Positions 27,232-36,450 of a stretch of 64,000 nucleotides of DNA are shown piece by piece. The stretch is from Aliiroseovarius sp. Its GTDB lineage: Bacteria > Pseudomonadota > Alphaproteobacteria > Rhodobacterales > Rhodobacteraceae. Numbering within the stretch: position 1 is the stretch's first letter; each line of letters begins with the position of its first letter. Under the pieces are notes generated by a model. It had not been told where the DNA came from. It saw nothing but the letters and a program-made list of their open reading frames with translations, and made no database searches. The position numbers and the translations under genes were made by a program. The stretch is taken from contig NZ_JASBTN010000061.1 in NCBI RefSeq assembly GCF_030148435.1, positions 35,584 to 99,583 of the forward strand, in the 5' to 3' direction.

Positions 27232-28362
27232 ATGACAACAGCAGCCTTGATCGTCGCCGCCGGACGCGGCACCCGCGCCGGGGGCGAGATGCCCAAGCAA
27301 TGGCAGACCGTGGCCGGGCGGATGATGGCCGAACACACGGTGGCGCGGTTTGCCGATCACGCCGAGGTCGGGCCGATCGTGCTGGTGCTGCATCCCGATG
27401 ACATGGCCATGGCCGCGCATTTTCCCGGCGTTACCTGCGTGCCCGGCGGCGCCACGCGCGACGCAAGCGTTTCGCAAGGGCTGGATGCGCTGTCCGAAAC
27501 GCCCGTAGATCGCGTGCTCATCCACGACGTCGCGCGCCCCTGCGTCAGCGACAGGATCATCTCCGATGTCATCGCCGCGCTTGAGACCTCCTCCGGCGCC
27601 GCCCCTGCGCTGGCCGTCACGGACGCGCTCTGGCGTGGCGAGCGCGGGCAGGTCAGCGGCACCCGGGACCGTGCGGGGCTCTACCGTGCCCAGACCCCGC
27701 AGGGTTTCCGCTTTGCCGAGATCCTCGCCGCCCATCGCGCCCATCCGGGTGGGGCCGCGGACGATGTCGAGGTTGCCCGTGCCGCGGGTCTTTCCGTCGC
27801 CATCACCGAAGGCGACGAACGCAACATCAAGATCACCACGCCCGGCGATTTCGCCCGGGCCGAGAAACTGCTGCGAGGACAGATGGATATCCGCACCGGA
27901 CAAGGTTACGACGTGCACGCGTTCGAGGAGGGCGATCATGTCATCCTCTGTGGCGTCAGAATCCCCCACACCAGAAAGCTGAAGGGCCATTCGGACGCCG
28001 ACGTGGGCATGCATGCGCTTACCGACGCGATCTACGGCGCGCTCGCGGATGGCGATATCGGCCAGCATTTCCCGCCCTCGGACATGAAGTGGAAAGGGGC
28101 GGAAAGCGACATCTTCCTGCGCCACGCCGTGTCGCGCGCCACCGAACGCGGCTTTGCCATCGCCAATGTCGACGTGACCCTGATCTGCGAGCGCCCCAAG
28201 ATCGGGCCGCATGCACCGGCCATGCGGGACGCGCTGGCGGGCATCATGGGTATCGGGGTGGACCGTATCTCGGTGAAAGCCACCACATCCGAACGGCTGG
28301 GCTTTACCGGCCGCGAGGAAGGTATCGCGGCCATGGCCGTCGCAACGCTGATCAAGGGCTGA
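27232..28362 (+). CDS. ispDF: Bifunctional IspD/IspF enzyme (MEP pathway)
   Basis: 376-residue fusion that performs two steps of non-mevalonate isoprenoid synthesis. Residues 1-217 are 2-C-methyl-D-erythritol 4-phosphate cytidylyltransferase, with nucleotide-binding [17 protein letters not shown] and QTPQGFRF. Residues 218-376 are 2-C-methyl-D-erythritol 2,4-cyclodiphosphate synthase, with metal ligands in [11 protein letters not shown] and the [14 protein letters not shown] motif. The fusion point is at [10 protein letters not shown]. Such fusions are usual in alphaproteobacteria. It is followed 11 bp later by pgpA. Confidence 0.97.
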   Translation: MTTAALIVAAGRGTRAGGEMPKQWQTVAGRMMAEHTVARFADHAEVGPIVLVLHPDDMAMAAHFPGVTCVPGGATRDASVSQGLDALSETPVDRVLIHDVARPCVSDRIISDVIAALETSSGAAPALAVTDALWRGERGQVSGTRDRAGLYRAQTPQGFRFAEILAAHRAHPGGAADDVEVARAAGLSVAITEGDERNIKITTPGDFARAEKLLRGQMDIRTGQGYDVHAFEEGDHVILCGVRIPHTRKLKGHSDADVGMHALTDAIYGALADGDIGQHFPPSDMKWKGAESDIFLRHAVSRATERGFAIANVDVTLICERPKIGPHAPAMRDALAGIMGIGVDRISVKATTSERLGFTGREEGIAAMAVATLIKG

Positions 28363-28373
28363 GGGGGCATGAC

Positions 28374-28877
28374 ATGAACCACGCGACCGCGAAACTGATT
28401 GCCACATTTTTCTACGCGGGCCTGATGAAACCGGCGCCGGGCACCTGGGGCAGCCTCGCCGCCCTGCCCGTGGCCTGGGTGCTGCACCAGATCGGCGGGC
28501 CGCTGGCGCTGACCATTGCCACCATCGTCGCCTACATGGCCGGGCTCTATGCCACCCGAGCCTATACGGCGGGCAGCGACAACCATGATCCGGGCGAGGT
28601 TGTCATCGACGAGGTGGTCGGCATGTGGATCGCGCTTCTGCCGGTCAGCTTCGGCGCGCGCATGATGGGGGTGGATATCCTGGCGCTCTACCCGGGCTGG
28701 ATCGTCGCCTTCCTGGCCTTCCGCCTGTTCGACATCACCAAGCCCGGCCCGATCGGCGCCGCCGACCGGCGCGGGGACGCGGCGGGTGTCATGCTGGACG
28801 ATGTCTATGCGGGCTTTGCCGCCGGATTCACCGTTATCGTGCTGGCCTATGCGGCGCACGGGCTGCTGGGGGCCTGA
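28374..28877 (+). CDS. pgpA: Phosphatidylglycerophosphatase A
   Basis: 167-residue inner-membrane phosphatase that converts phosphatidylglycerophosphate to phosphatidylglycerol. Motifs are PAPGTWGSLAALP near the N-terminus and DPGEVVIDEVVGMWIAL, which holds the acidic metal ligands. Four hydrophobic segments follow, with RLFDITKPGPIGAAD between them. The ATG at 28374 follows GAGGGGCATGAC. It is probably co-transcribed with ispDF and the CinA-like gene (1-bp gap before the GTG). Confidence 0.94.
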   Translation: MNHATAKLIATFFYAGLMKPAPGTWGSLAALPVAWVLHQIGGPLALTIATIVAYMAGLYATRAYTAGSDNHDPGEVVIDEVVGMWIALLPVSFGARMMGVDILALYPGWIVAFLAFRLFDITKPGPIGAADRRGDAAGVMLDDVYAGFAAGFTVIVLAYAAHGLLGA

Positions 28878-28878
28878 G

Positions 28879-29346
28879 GTGAGCGTCGCGGAACTGCTGA
28901 ACCTCTGCCGCGCCAAGGGGCTGCGCATTGCAACCGCCGAAAGCTGCACCGGTGGGATGGTTGGCGCGCGTCTCACCGATCTGGCCGGCAGCTCGGATGT
29001 GATGGAGTGCGGTTTCATCACCTATTCCAACGCCGCCAAGGTGGAAATGCTGGGGGTTGCCGTTGGTACTCTGGCCGCCCATGGCGCGGTCAGCGAAGAG
29101 GTCGCCGCCGAGATGGCACGTGGCGCCGTGACCCGGTCGCTTGCCGACATCGCCGTGTCGATCACCGGGATCGCCGGGCCCGGCGGGTCCGAGCACAAAC
29201 CCGAGGGACGTGTCTGTTTCGCCATCACCCGCGACAGATGGATGCGCACCGAAACCGTGGAATTCGGCGGCCCGGGCCGCGCGATCGTGCGGGACGCTGC
29301 CGCCGAACACGCCATCACCTTGCTGAAAGAAGCGGCAGGGCGCTAA
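28879..29346 (+). CDS. CinA-family nicotinamide-nucleotide amidohydrolase (PncC type)
   Basis: 155-residue stand-alone CinA C-terminal domain. It deamidates nicotinamide mononucleotide to nicotinic acid mononucleotide in pyridine-nucleotide recycling. The signature is ATAESCTGGMVGARLT, then ITYSNAAKVEMLGV and TGIAGPGGSEHKPEGRV. The start is the GTG at 28879, one base after the pgpA stop. Longer frames upstream only read through pgpA. The N-terminal molybdopterin-like domain of full CinA is absent, as normal for the PncC subgroup. Confidence 0.93.
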   Translation: MSVAELLNLCRAKGLRIATAESCTGGMVGARLTDLAGSSDVMECGFITYSNAAKVEMLGVAVGTLAAHGAVSEEVAAEMARGAVTRSLADIAVSITGIAGPGGSEHKPEGRVCFAITRDRWMRTETVEFGGPGRAIVRDAAAEHAITLLKEAAGR

Positions 29347-29515
29347 CCACGCTCTGCCCATTTGCCTGCCAGAACGGCAAAAAGGCGCTCAAAAAGCGGG
29401 CAGTTTGAGAAACGCCCGCAAATTCCCCACGAAATACGACCCCTCAGCTTTCTTTTGCGCATTCCTTCGCCAGAAAGGCTTTCAACCTGATCTCAAGGAA
29501 ATTCGGAGGGGAAAA

Positions 29516-30697
29516 ATGAACGGAGCGGATACCGCCTGGATCATCACCGCAACCGCGCTGGTCCTGTTCATGTCGCTGCCTGGTCTGGCGCTGTTCTACG
29601 GCGGGCTGGTGCGCGCGCGCAATGTGCTGAGCGTCTTCATGCATGTCTATGCCATCGCCTGCCTGATGAGCGTGATCTGGCTCGCCTTCGGATATTCGAT
29701 CGCCTTCGGGCCCGGAGAAACCGGGGTCTGGGGCGGGCTGGGCAAATCCTTCCTGACGGGCGTGGATGCCGACAGCCTGTCGGGCACCCTGCCCGAGGTC
29801 CTGTTCTTCGCCTTCCAGATGACCTTCGCCATCATCACCCCCGCGCTGATCGTCGGGGCCTATGTGGAACGCATCGGCTTCGGCTTCGTGCTGCTGTTCT
29901 CGTCGCTGTGGATGCTGCTGGTCTACGCGCCGGTCGTGCACTGGATCTGGGGCGGTGGCATGCTGTCCGACGGTGGCATCTTCGGCGAAACCGGCGTGAT
30001 CGACTTTGCCGGTGGCATTGTCGTGCATGAGACCGCGGCGATTGCTTCGCTGATGATCGCGATCTTCCTGGGTCCGCGCAGAAACCGCACCACCCCGCCG
30101 CATTCGCCCGGCTTCGTCATGATCGGCGCCGCGATGCTCTGGGTCGGCTGGTTCGGCTTCAACGGGGGCTCGGCGCTGGCGGCGGATGGCTCGGCCGCCA
30201 TGGCGATCACCGTCACGCATATCTCGGCCGCGACCGCCTCGCTGACCTGGGCATTGTGGGAGAAGATCAAATACGGCAAGGCCTCGCTGGTCGGCCTGGT
30301 GACAGGCACCATTGCCGGCCTGGCCTCGATCACCCCGGCGGCAGGCGTCACCGGCCCCATCGAAGCGCTGATCATCGGCGCAGTGGCCGGCATCCTCTGC
30401 CAGGAGGCGGTGAACGTGATACGCAACAAGCTCAAGATCGACGACACGCTGGACGTTTTCGCGGTACATGGTGTCGGCGGCATCTTCGGCGCGCTCATGA
30501 TCGCGGTGTTCGGCTACGGCAGCTTTGTCGCCCAAGCCGGGTCGCTGGTGATCGTCGGGGCCTTTACCGTGACCGTCAGCTTCGTGCTGATCAAGCTGGT
30601 TGGCCTTGTGACGCCGCTGCGCGTCGATCCGGAAACCGAAACCAACGGTCTGGACCTCTCGGTTCACGGCGAACGCGCCTACGACTTCACGTCGTAA
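29516..30697 (+). CDS. amtB: Ammonium transporter Amt
   Basis: 393-residue trimeric ammonium channel with eleven predicted membrane helices. The twin histidines of the pore are visible in YAPVVHWIWGGG and FAVHGVGGIFGAL. Other marks are GGLVRARNVLS and VGWFGFNGGSA. The ATG at 29516 has an excellent site (CGGAGGGG), and no N-terminal signal peptide precedes the first helix. A PII gene (glnK) is usually upstream, but here CinA lies upstream and no PII gene is near. A strong terminator follows. NtrC control is expected from the family, but no binding site could be pinned down. Confidence 0.95.
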   Translation: MNGADTAWIITATALVLFMSLPGLALFYGGLVRARNVLSVFMHVYAIACLMSVIWLAFGYSIAFGPGETGVWGGLGKSFLTGVDADSLSGTLPEVLFFAFQMTFAIITPALIVGAYVERIGFGFVLLFSSLWMLLVYAPVVHWIWGGGMLSDGGIFGETGVIDFAGGIVVHETAAIASLMIAIFLGPRRNRTTPPHSPGFVMIGAAMLWVGWFGFNGGSALAADGSAAMAITVTHISAATASLTWALWEKIKYGKASLVGLVTGTIAGLASITPAAGVTGPIEALIIGAVAGILCQEAVNVIRNKLKIDDTLDVFAVHGVGGIFGALMIAVFGYGSFVAQAGSLVIVGAFTVTVSFVLIKLVGLVTPLRVDPETETNGLDLSVHGERAYDFTS

Positions 30698-30720
30698 CCA
30701 CTCACGCAAAACGCAGGAGG

Positions 30721-30750
30721 AAGGCGGGGTCTGGGCCCCGCCTTTTTCTA
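30721..30750 (+). terminator. Rho-independent terminator of amtB
   Basis: Stem AAGGCGGGG/CCCCGCCTT, five-base loop and a T run, 24 bp after the amtB stop codon. Confidence 0.9.
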
Positions 30751-30776
30751 TTGGGAGCGCAGCGGCGATGCTCCGG

Positions 30777-32039
30777 CTATCGGGTCAAAGCCCCAAGGTC
30801 CGGTCCCGCCTCGATCCCCTGCCACAGTTTATCCGCTGGCGTGCCCAACAGGGCGCGGGCCTTGGTCAGCAGTTTCTCCTGCCTCAACGCCAGCGCCATC
30901 GGCGCATCGAGGTCGAACTCCGCCTCCTGCCCGTTCACGCGCACCCTTGCCGCGGTTTCCCGGATCGCCTCGTCCGCTTCCACCCGCACCCTGGCCGCCA
31001 GCGTCACCAGAGCCGGATCCCGCGCCACGGCGTCCGAAAAGCTCTGCAGGGCGCCGGTGGGCACGCCCGACAGCGCCATCGCCGCCACATGGGCGTAGGA
31101 AAATTTTACCTCCAGCCCCGTTGCGGGCGCCGGGATATTGCAAACCGACAGCCAGCGCGGATGGGTGGCGACCACGACCTCGTCTACCGAATTCGCAGGC
31201 GGCAGGGTCGCCAGCGCCTCCAGCATCGCATGGGTGCCATGGCAGCAGGCGTGAAACTTGTGGCTGATCGACAGGATCCACCAGTCCTCGTTCATCCCGT
31301 CGAAGGCGGACAGGTTGCCCTCCCCGGCATGGGTTGGACCGAAACCCTGCGCCCCGTCCAGCCCCGCCGGATTGGACTGGAACCCGGCGCGGGCCAGTTG
31401 GACCGCTTCCACCCCGGTCTGCGCGGCCAGGCCCGCGTGATAGGGTTTGCCCATCGTGCCGAACTGGCTTTTCAATCCGGCTGCCCGGGTCGAGGCAACG
31501 CCCAGCGCCTGAGCGGTCCGGTCCGGGTCCAGCCCCATGAGCCGCGCCGCCGCCACGGTGGCGCCGAAGGCCCCTGCGGTGGCGGTCTGGTGAAACCCGA
31601 TCTGGTAATGCGACCGGCCCAGCCAGGTGCCAATGCGGATCGAGGCCTCGATCCCGACCAGGCAGGCATCCAGAAAGGCCTCGCCCGACGCCCCTTCGAC
31701 CTGCGCCACGGCCAGGGCCGCCGGGATCACCGCCACCGAAGGGTGGCCGATATGGGCGAAATGCGTGTCGTCATAGTCGAGCGCATGGGAGCTGGCCCCG
31801 TTCACCAGTGCGGCCGCCCGGGGCGGCACCGTGGCCTCAGAGCCGAACAGCGACGCCGCCCCCTGCCCGCCTTCGGTCAGAACCATGTCGCGGGTAATCC
31901 GCGCAACGGGCTCCCCGGCACCGGCCCGGCCACATGCGGCCCAGTCCAGCAGGGACAGGCGCATCATGCGGCGTGCGTCCTCGGCGTGTTTCGGACGACA
32001 ATGGGCAAAGGCCACCAATTGGTTCATCAATTCGCTCAC
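30777..32039 (-). CDS. MmgE/PrpD family protein
   Basis: 420 residues of the 2-methylcitrate dehydratase-like (MmgE/PrpD) fold. Conserved regions are VNGASSHALDYDDTHFAHIGHPS, HQTATAGAFGATVAAARLMG and KFHACCHGTHAMLEAL. Members dehydrate or isomerise tricarboxylic and related acids, such as 2-methylcitrate, aconitate or iminodisuccinate. No prpB/prpC genes are near, so a methylcitrate role is not supported by context. The GTG start overlaps the stop of the phosphoesterase gene as GTGA, so both are translated from one mRNA. The substrate is unknown. Confidence 0.88.
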   Translation of the reverse strand: MSELMNQLVAFAHCRPKHAEDARRMMRLSLLDWAACGRAGAGEPVARITRDMVLTEGGQGAASLFGSEATVPPRAAALVNGASSHALDYDDTHFAHIGHPSVAVIPAALAVAQVEGASGEAFLDACLVGIEASIRIGTWLGRSHYQIGFHQTATAGAFGATVAAARLMGLDPDRTAQALGVASTRAAGLKSQFGTMGKPYHAGLAAQTGVEAVQLARAGFQSNPAGLDGAQGFGPTHAGEGNLSAFDGMNEDWWILSISHKFHACCHGTHAMLEALATLPPANSVDEVVVATHPRWLSVCNIPAPATGLEVKFSYAHVAAMALSGVPTGALQSFSDAVARDPALVTLAARVRVEADEAIRETAARVRVNGQEAEFDLDAPMALALRQEKLLTKARALLGTPADKLWQGIEAGPDLGALTR

Positions 32040-32836
32040 AGCCGCATCTCCTCGGGCAGAATGTCTTCGCTGGGCCAGAAGCCCGTTTCCAGTGCACGGT
32101 CGTATCCCTGTGTCAGCCCCGCCGCCCGCATCGCCGCCACCGCGCCCGGCACATCATAGTCCAGCGCGTGAAACCGCGCACCGTCGGAGTGCAGGCTGAC
32201 GTAACGCGTCTGGCGACGCCCGTCATGGGGTGGCATGCCGATGGCGCCTGCGTTGATCCAGTGAATGCCCGAGATGTCCCGTTCAAACGCCAGGCCGCAA
32301 TGACCGGCGATCACCCCGTCCACGGGCCCGGCCGCGGCCTGGATCGCGGCCAGTTCCAGCGCGAATTCCGTGTGCGAACTGGTCGGCCAGAGAAATCGCG
32401 CGATATCCGTGAAACCACCGTGAATGACCGCGTAGCGCCGCCCCTCATGGGCGAAGACGGCCATGTCCGGCAGATCCTCCATCCAGACGCGCGCCGCCGC
32501 GTCATGGGCCCGATCCGCATGCGCATACCAGGCCCCCGACAAAAGATCGCAGGCCGAGCCCGGCCGGAACCCGCAACCGCAGTCCGCCGCCCCCATGGCC
32601 AGCTGCACCTCGACATTTCCCGCCACCACATGTGCCCCCTTGCGCCGGATCAGAGCCAGTGTTTCGGCCGGTTGCCCGCAGTAACCCGAGATATCTCCCG
32701 TGCAAATCAGATTGCCTTCGGGGACACCATGCCGCGCGGCCTCTCCCTGCAACGCCGCCAGAGCCTGCAGGTTCGACAGGGGCCCGCCGAAACACAGAAT
32801 GTTGCCCGTCAGCGTGCCCAGATCGGCAATGCGCAT
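32036..32836 (-). CDS. Metallophosphoesterase (calcineurin-like)
   Basis: 266 residues with a metal-binding phosphoesterase core of the YfcE/diadenosine-tetraphosphatase-like group. GDISGYCGQPAETL carries the second motif, VVAGNVEVQL replaces the usual GNHE, and VIHGGF and VIAGHCGLAF are the C-terminal His motifs. The first motif is degenerate (ILCFGGPLSN, where D-x-H would be expected), so activity may be altered. The start is the ATG at 32836, with a GGAGGAGG site 5 bp before it. It is coupled to the MmgE/PrpD gene. Confidence 0.8.
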   Translation of the reverse strand: MRIADLGTLTGNILCFGGPLSNLQALAALQGEAARHGVPEGNLICTGDISGYCGQPAETLALIRRKGAHVVAGNVEVQLAMGAADCGCGFRPGSACDLLSGAWYAHADRAHDAAARVWMEDLPDMAVFAHEGRRYAVIHGGFTDIARFLWPTSSHTEFALELAAIQAAAGPVDGVIAGHCGLAFERDISGIHWINAGAIGMPPHDGRRQTRYVSLHSDGARFHALDYDVPGAVAAMRAAGLTQGYDRALETGFWPSEDILPEEMRL

Positions 32837-32918
32837 GGCCTCCTCCCTTGAAAGCCCTCCGTCCGGGGCCCATAAGATAGCGCAAGCCACAGAAAGACAA
32901 TGGAATTGGAAGGCAAAA

Positions 32919-34214
32919 ATGGACGAGGCCTCGACGCTTCTTGATACCGGGTTCTGGATCACCTCCGGCGCGATAGCCGGGCTGTTGGTCTTGTCCGCCT
33001 TTTTCTCGGGCTCCGAGACCGCGCTGACCGCCGCCTCGCGCGGCAAGCTGCGCTCGCGCGCGGACAGGGGCGAGTTGAGCGCGCAGCGGGCGCTGGACAT
33101 CACCGAGGATAACGAACGCCTGATCGGCTCGGTCCTGCTGGGCAACAATCTGGTGAACATTCTGGCGGCCTCGCTGGCCACCGCACTGTTCACGCGCCTG
33201 TTCGGCGACAGCGGCGTGGCGCTGGCGACGCTGGTGATGACGCTGTTGGTCCTGATCTTTGCCGAAGTGCTGCCCAAGACCTATGCGATCACCAACCCCG
33301 AGGTGGCAGCCGCGCGGGTCTCTGCCCCGATCAAACTGGTGATCCTGCTGCTGGCCCCGGTGGTTGCCACCGTGCGCAGCATTACCCGTCTGATGCTACG
33401 CCTGTTCGGGGTCAAGACCGACCCGGACAGCCATATCCTGGCCGTGCGCGAAGAAATCGCAGGTGCGATCAGCCTGGGCCATAGCGAGGGCGCGGTGGAA
33501 AAGGAAGACCGCGACCGCCTGCTCGGGGCGCTCGACCTTGGCGACCGCGTGGTCGAGGAGATCATGCTGCACCGGTCCGGGATCGAGATGATCGACGCGG
33601 GCCAGTCCGCCATCGAAGTGCTGGAACAGGCATTGGCCAGCCCGCACACCCGCCTGCCCGTCTTTCGCAACGAGCCCGAGAACATCGTCGGCGTGATCCA
33701 TGCCAAGGATCTGAGCCGCGCCATGTATGCCGCCCAGGCCCAGGGCCGTGCGCTGGAGGAATTCGACGTGATGGAAGTGGCCAAGGAGCCGTATTTCATC
33801 CCCGAAACCACCACGCTGGACGACCAGATGCGCCAGTTCCTGCGCCGCCACACGCATTTTGCCCTGGTGGTTGACGAATACGGATCTCTGCAGGGGCTGA
33901 TCACGCTCGAGGACATCCTGGAAGAGATCGTGGGCGAGATCACTGACGAGTTCGACACGGAAAGCGAGCCGGAACTGACCCGCGCCGACGACGGGCATTT
34001 TCTGGTTGATGGCGCAATGACCATTCGCGACCTCAACCGCATGACCGACTGGGGTCTGCCGGACGAGGAGGCCAACACGATTGCCGGTCTGGTCATTCAC
34101 GAAGCGCAGATGATCCCGAACGAGGGGCAGGTGTTCTCGTTCCACGGCTTCCGCTTCCAGGTGGTGCGCCGGGAAGGCCACCGTATTGCCGAGCTGAAGA
34201 TCAGCAAGCTTTAG
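32919..34214 (+). CDS. CNNM/CorC-type transporter-associated protein (HlyC/CorC family)
   Basis: 431-residue inner-membrane protein. The N-terminal CNNM domain has four hydrophobic segments and the FFSGSETALTAASRGKL signature. Two CBS motifs follow (EIMLHRSGIEMIDAG to HTRLPVFRNEP, and FALVVDEYGSLQGLITLEDI), then the C-terminal CorC/HlyC domain. Relatives take part in magnesium or cobalt homeostasis, and some were once annotated as hemolysins. The ATG at 32919 gives the natural start. The ATG at 32900 is out of frame. Confidence 0.92.
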   Translation: MDEASTLLDTGFWITSGAIAGLLVLSAFFSGSETALTAASRGKLRSRADRGELSAQRALDITEDNERLIGSVLLGNNLVNILAASLATALFTRLFGDSGVALATLVMTLLVLIFAEVLPKTYAITNPEVAAARVSAPIKLVILLLAPVVATVRSITRLMLRLFGVKTDPDSHILAVREEIAGAISLGHSEGAVEKEDRDRLLGALDLGDRVVEEIMLHRSGIEMIDAGQSAIEVLEQALASPHTRLPVFRNEPENIVGVIHAKDLSRAMYAAQAQGRALEEFDVMEVAKEPYFIPETTTLDDQMRQFLRRHTHFALVVDEYGSLQGLITLEDILEEIVGEITDEFDTESEPELTRADDGHFLVDGAMTIRDLNRMTDWGLPDEEANTIAGLVIHEAQMIPNEGQVFSFHGFRFQVVRREGHRIAELKISKL

Positions 34215-34325
34215 GCGTAAAGAGATCCGCCTGGGGCCGCGCCCTGCATTTGCCCCAAGCGGCTGTATGTCTCCCGCGTGCCACCCGGCTGGAGTTTTCC
34301 GAACGCACCTCGCGTGAACCTGCTG

Positions 34326-35897
34326 TCAGCGCCCCTTGAACAGGGTTCCGAAAATCCCGCGCACGATGCGCCGGCCGGTGGTGCCCTTCAGCTCCTTGAT
34401 CACCACATTGGCCATGGCCTCGCCAAAGCTTTCGGACTTGCGCGCGCGGCTCTTGCGGGTCGAACGCGACGAGGACCGGCCAACACGCGTGCCGGAATAC
34501 CGGCGCCCGGCACGGTATTCACGCTCGGCTGTGCTCCCGGCTTCCTCCTCCGCCTTTTCCGCCTCCTCGGCCTGTCGCGCCGCATCGGCGGCGCGTCTGG
34601 TCAGCACCTCATAGGCGCTCTCGCGGTCGCGCAGCTCCTCGTACTTTCCGGCAATCGGAGAGGCGTTGATCAGTGTCTTGCGCTCTCCCGGATCGAGCGG
34701 CCCCAACTGCGACGACGGTGGGCGGATCAGGGTGCGTTCCACCACCCCGGGTGCCCCCTTGGCTTCCAAGGTTGACGTCACCGCCTCCCCCACCCCGACC
34801 TCGCGGATTGCGTCCTCGGTCTCGAAACGCGGGTTGTCGCGATAGGTCTCGGCGGCCTGGCGCAGCTCGCGTCGGTCCTTGGCGGTGAAGGCGCGAAGCG
34901 CGTGCTGGATACGGTTGCCGAGCTGGCTCAGGATGTCCTCGGGCACATCCGCCGGATTCTGGGTGCAGAAATAAACGCCCACGCCTTTGGACCGGATCAG
35001 GCGCGCCACCTGTTCCACCTTGTCCAGAAGCGCCTTGGGCGCGTCGTCGAACAAGAGGTGCGCCTCGTCGAAAAAGAACACCAGCCTGGGCTTGTCCGGG
35101 TCGCCGACCTCGGGCAGTTCCTCGAACAGTTCCGACAGCAGCCAGAGCAGGAAGGTGGCATAGAGCTTGGGCGAGCCCATCAGCTTGTCGGCAGCCAGGA
35201 TCGAGATACGCCCGCGCCCGTCGGTATCCGTGCGCATGATGTCGCCGAGCTCCAGCGCCGGTTCTCCGAACAGTCTCGCGCCACCCTGGTTTTCCAGCAC
35301 CAGCAGCGCCCGCTGGATCGCCCCGACTGAACTGGCCGAGACATTGCCATAGCGCAGGGACAGGTCCTTGCCGTTCTGGCCGACCCAGACCAGCAGCGCC
35401 TGAAGGTCCTTGAGGTCCAGCAGCGGCAGCCCCTGTTCGTCGGCCACGCGAAAGGCGATGTTCAGCACGCCTTCCTGCGCCTCGGTCAGCTCCAGCAACT
35501 GCGCCAGCAGAAGCGGGCCCATCTCGGACACGGTGGTGCGGATCGGGTGGCCCTGCTCGCCGTGGAGATCCCAGAACGTCACCGGGAAGGCCCGGTAGGC
35601 AAAGTCGTCAAAGCCGATCGTGCCCGCGCGTTTCATAAAGGCCTCGTGCAGCTTGAACCCGTCCGAACCCGCCGCGGCCAGGCCCGACAGGTCGCCCTTC
35701 ACATCGGACAGAAAAACGGGCACGCCCTGGGCGGCGAAGCCTTCCGCCAGGATTTGCAGGGTAACAGTCTTGCCAGTGCCGGTGGCTCCGGCGATCAACC
35801 CGTGACGGTTGGCGTATTTCAGCAGAAGGCCTTGTTTCACCGCATAGTTTTCGTCACCGCCGCCTATGAAAATACGCCCGTCCATGTCGCTGCCCAT
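34326..35897 (-). CDS. HerA-like ATPase (DUF853)
   Basis: 523-residue P-loop ATPase of the DUF853/HerA-like group. Walker A is [14 protein letters not shown] near residue 40 and Walker B is [17 protein letters not shown] near residue 270. A sensor/arginine region reads [19 protein letters not shown]. The C-terminal ~80 residues are charged and low-complexity ([11 protein letters not shown], then [13 protein letters not shown]), ending [19 protein letters not shown]. HerA proteins pump or resect DNA with NurA, but no nuclease gene is adjacent and this subgroup has no settled role. It is not a defence-island gene by context. Confidence 0.88.
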   Translation of the reverse strand: MGSDMDGRIFIGGGDENYAVKQGLLLKYANRHGLIAGATGTGKTVTLQILAEGFAAQGVPVFLSDVKGDLSGLAAAGSDGFKLHEAFMKRAGTIGFDDFAYRAFPVTFWDLHGEQGHPIRTTVSEMGPLLLAQLLELTEAQEGVLNIAFRVADEQGLPLLDLKDLQALLVWVGQNGKDLSLRYGNVSASSVGAIQRALLVLENQGGARLFGEPALELGDIMRTDTDGRGRISILAADKLMGSPKLYATFLLWLLSELFEELPEVGDPDKPRLVFFFDEAHLLFDDAPKALLDKVEQVARLIRSKGVGVYFCTQNPADVPEDILSQLGNRIQHALRAFTAKDRRELRQAAETYRDNPRFETEDAIREVGVGEAVTSTLEAKGAPGVVERTLIRPPSSQLGPLDPGERKTLINASPIAGKYEELRDRESAYEVLTRRAADAARQAEEAEKAEEEAGSTAEREYRAGRRYSGTRVGRSSSRSTRKSRARKSESFGEAMANVVIKELKGTTGRRIVRGIFGTLFKGR

Positions 35898-35964
35898 GAT
35901 CTTGCCCTTACCGCCTGAAAAAATATTGTGGGTTGAAGATACAAAATTAACCTTCCTGTGCTAG

Positions 35965-36050
35965 GGTTAATACATCCGGGCAGCGTTCTCTTTCGCCCGG
36001 ATGACTTCCTCCCTGTCAGACTGGCCGCGCCCCCGGGCGCGGCTTTTTTC
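35965..36050 (+). ncRNA. Candidate small RNA 1, two stem-loops with a CCUCCC single-stranded stretch
   Basis: A perfect 9-bp hairpin (CATCCGGGC/GCCCGGATG, 35973-36003) is followed by a ~20-nt unpaired linker containing CTTCCTCCC, complementary to a Shine-Dalgarno. A GC stem GCCGCGC/GCGCGGC then ends in T6 (36024-36049). No gene on this strand lies within 1.7 kb upstream, so the terminator must serve an RNA that starts here. The plan resembles the CcsR-type anti-Shine-Dalgarno sRNAs of Rhodobacter. The 5' end is inferred, and no confident promoter was found. Confidence 0.5.
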
Positions 36051-36058
36051 GGAAATGC

Positions 36059-36091
36059 GCAAAAACAACCAAAATGTGCAAAAACAACCAA
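36059..36091 (+). repeat. Direct repeat, GCAAAAACAACCAA twice
   Basis: The 14-base unit occurs at 36059 and 36078 (period 19), between the two sRNA candidates and just upstream of the promoter-like TTGACC at 36101. The 19-bp period is close to two helical turns, so it may be a binding site for a dimeric regulator. A third partial GGTTGTT occurs at 36208 in the opposite orientation. Confidence 0.55.
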
Positions 36092-36100
36092 TTTGCCCTG

Positions 36101-36129
36101 TTGACCGTTGCGAACAAACGTCATAGCGT
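36101..36129 (+). promoter_or_regulatory. Sigma-70-like promoter for candidate small RNA 2
   Basis: TTGACC, 17-bp spacer, TAGCGT. The -35 box is good and the -10 box is weak. Predicted transcription would start at about 36136, just upstream of a hairpin and a strong terminator. Confidence 0.45.
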
Positions 36130-36135
36130 TCCCTC

Positions 36136-36208
36136 ACAAATAAGCCGGCCAGTCCGGCAGGGAGTGAAAAATCAGGAAAAGGGCCCTTTCTCGGGGCCCT
36201 TTTTCTTT
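36136..36208 (+). ncRNA. Candidate small RNA 2 with strong terminator
   Basis: A short hairpin GCCGG-CCAGT-CCGGC (36144-36158) can be flanked by CCCT/AGGG. An A-rich linker follows, then a terminator of 9 bp (AAAGGGCCC/GGGCCCTTT, 36178-36202) with a T-rich tail. No coding frame feeds this terminator from the left, so a ~72-nt independent RNA is the simplest reading. The boundaries are estimates. Confidence 0.4.
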
Positions 36209-36450
36209 GGTTGTTCCGGCAAATAAGCGCTTCGGCGAAAACCTGAACCACGGAGTTTGCTCTAAACGCCCACAGCATTGACAGGTTTCACGGGGTTTCC
36301 ACTCAATCCTGTCTCAGGCTTGAGTGGAAACGCTTCAGCCCCCCTATGGGCAGGCGTCGGTACGTCAACCGCAGGGCACAAAGCCCGCGCAGACCGGCAA
36401 GCCCGCCGGGCTGCGCGGGGGTGTTTCAGGCTGACTGCTGTCCGGGCGCT

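Noticed and set aside
34326..35897. HerA-like ATPase as part of a defence system
   Set aside because: No nuclease or other defence gene is near, and the gene belongs to a DUF853 group common in core genomes.
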